Source of the DNA: Bacteroidota bacterium
GTDB lineage: Bacteria; Bacteroidota; Bacteroidia; NS11-12g; UBA955
DNA length: 64,000 nucleotides
Assembly: GCA_023957335.1 (NCBI GenBank)
Contig: JAMLHC010000006.1
Location: 159,632-223,631 of the forward strand
Direction: 5' to 3'
The notes under the pieces: model-generated
Seen by the model: only the letters and a program-made list of their open reading frames with translations
Told to the model about the DNA's origin: nothing
The model's database searches: none
Program-made: the position numbers and the translations under genes
In this document: in pieces, positions 63,616 to 64,000 of the stretch
Layout of the letters: every line of letters starts with the position of its first letter
Numbering within the stretch: the first letter of the stretch is position 1

Positions 63616-64000
63616 ATGAAACAAAGACCCAAGTGGAAGATGATAGCCCTATCTGTTCTGGGGGTGCTTGTTATTATTCAGTTTTATCAGCCTGGCTCCT
63701 ATGTGTATCATGGGCGGGTTCAAGCGACTGATTTTATAAAAGTATATAATTCGCCAAAAGCAGTAAGTAAAATCTTGGAAAATTCCTGTTATAACTGCCA
63801 CAGTAATAATACAAAATATGAATGGTTTGATTATATCCAGCCTGGTAGAATGTTCATTGAATTGCATATTACCAATGGAAAACAGTATCTGAATTTTAGC
63901 GAATGGAGCAACTATTATAGTGGAAAACAGGAGCGACTGTTGCAATCAATTGTAACTCAGGTGGAGAAAAATGAAATGCCTTTGCCGTCTTATCTCTGGT
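63616..64000 (+). CDS. Haem-binding domain (Haem_bd) protein, truncated at window end
   Basis: The frame from ATG 63616 runs to the end of the window: MKQRPKWKMIALSVLGVLVI then IQFYQPG, a membrane-anchoring N-terminus. NSCYNCHSNNTKYEWFDYIQ carries a CxxCH haem-c motif, and MFIELHITNGKQYLNFSEWS resembles the Haem_bd family placed at the end of Bacteroidota copper clusters. About 128 residues are visible; the C-terminus is missing. It likely acts in the periplasm, perhaps as an electron carrier or redox sensor for copper. The role is inference. Confidence 0.75.
   Translation, partial: MKQRPKWKMIALSVLGVLVIIQFYQPGSYVYHGRVQATDFIKVYNSPKAVSKILENSCYNCHSNNTKYEWFDYIQPGRMFIELHITNGKQYLNFSEWSNYYSGKQERLLQSIVTQVEKNEMPLPSYLW

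Overview
The window is a low-GC chromosomal segment from an aerobic member of the Bacteroidota; the order cannot be fixed from sequence reading alone. The evidence is three secreted proteins with type IX secretion (T9SS) C-terminal sorting tails, many lipoproteins with short SxxC/AxxC lipoboxes, promoters of the Bacteroidota type (-33 TTG, -7 TAnnTTTG), an S16 protein with the long acidic tail typical of the phylum, and N-terminally extended Bacteroidota-type integrase sequence. Homogentisate dioxygenase, MiaE, NDH-2 and 2-oxoglutarate dehydrogenase fit an oxygen-respiring heterotroph.

Layout. 1-5 kb: truncated parE, a histidine phosphatase, a PolB-like exonuclease and a TPR lipoprotein on the minus strand, then hmgA and an MFS transporter on the plus strand. 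6-9.5 kb: rpsP-rimM, a DUF4286 protein and an Mpl-type Mur ligase. 9.5-17 kb, minus strand: radical SAM/SPASM protein, ferredoxin reductase-like flavoprotein, miaE, a GAF/fRMsr protein, tRNA-Lys, a T9SS subtilase, a glycosyltransferase and an asparaginase. 17-24 kb, plus strand: a giant T9SS cargo protein built of repeated modules, a biotin carrier, an acyl-CoA dehydrogenase, a small lipoprotein and an APC permease. 24-36 kb: ComF, ThiL, RsmE, a GH3-family synthetase, a cyclophilin-FKBP fusion lipoprotein, an ndh-tadA-membrane lipoprotein operon, an HD hydrolase and a LuxE/PaaK-like protein. 36.2-37.8 kb: tRNA-Glu followed by a 1.4 kb insertion (IS1-like remnant plus a YhcG/DUF1016 nuclease) bounded by a 48-bp direct repeat of the tRNA 3' end and its terminator. 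37.8-49.3 kb: housekeeping genes (T9SS subtilase, ruvX, def, ubiA-type, gyrB, dapA, sucA).

49.4-53.2 kb is the most unusual part. A tyrosine recombinase transcribed to the left is followed by one gene (VOC family) transcribed to the right. That gene is bounded by GTTAGCGGT and its exact inverse complement ACCGCTAAC, and is followed by a long imperfect palindrome ending in GTTATGCC. This is the architecture of an integron: integrase, attI-like site, cassette, attC. The recombinase, however, lacks the extra segment characteristic of IntI and its catalytic tyrosine position reads Asn. The attC-like site is split by a decayed IS1182-like element of about 1.78 kb. I read this as a fossil, or possibly trans-dependent, integron-like locus with a non-canonical integrase.

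53.3-64 kb is a one-direction copper (or silver) resistance cluster: Cys-rich exported protein, DUF3347 protein, CopB-type P1B ATPase with a CPH motif, DUF3347 lipoprotein, CusA-type RND pump, outer-membrane TolC-like channel, CusB-type adaptor with a metal-binding domain, and a truncated haem-binding-domain protein. The genes would move metal from cytoplasm to periplasm (ATPase), hold it there (DUF3347, His- and Cys-rich segments) and expel it across the outer membrane (RND tripartite pump). No CRISPR array or rRNA was seen.
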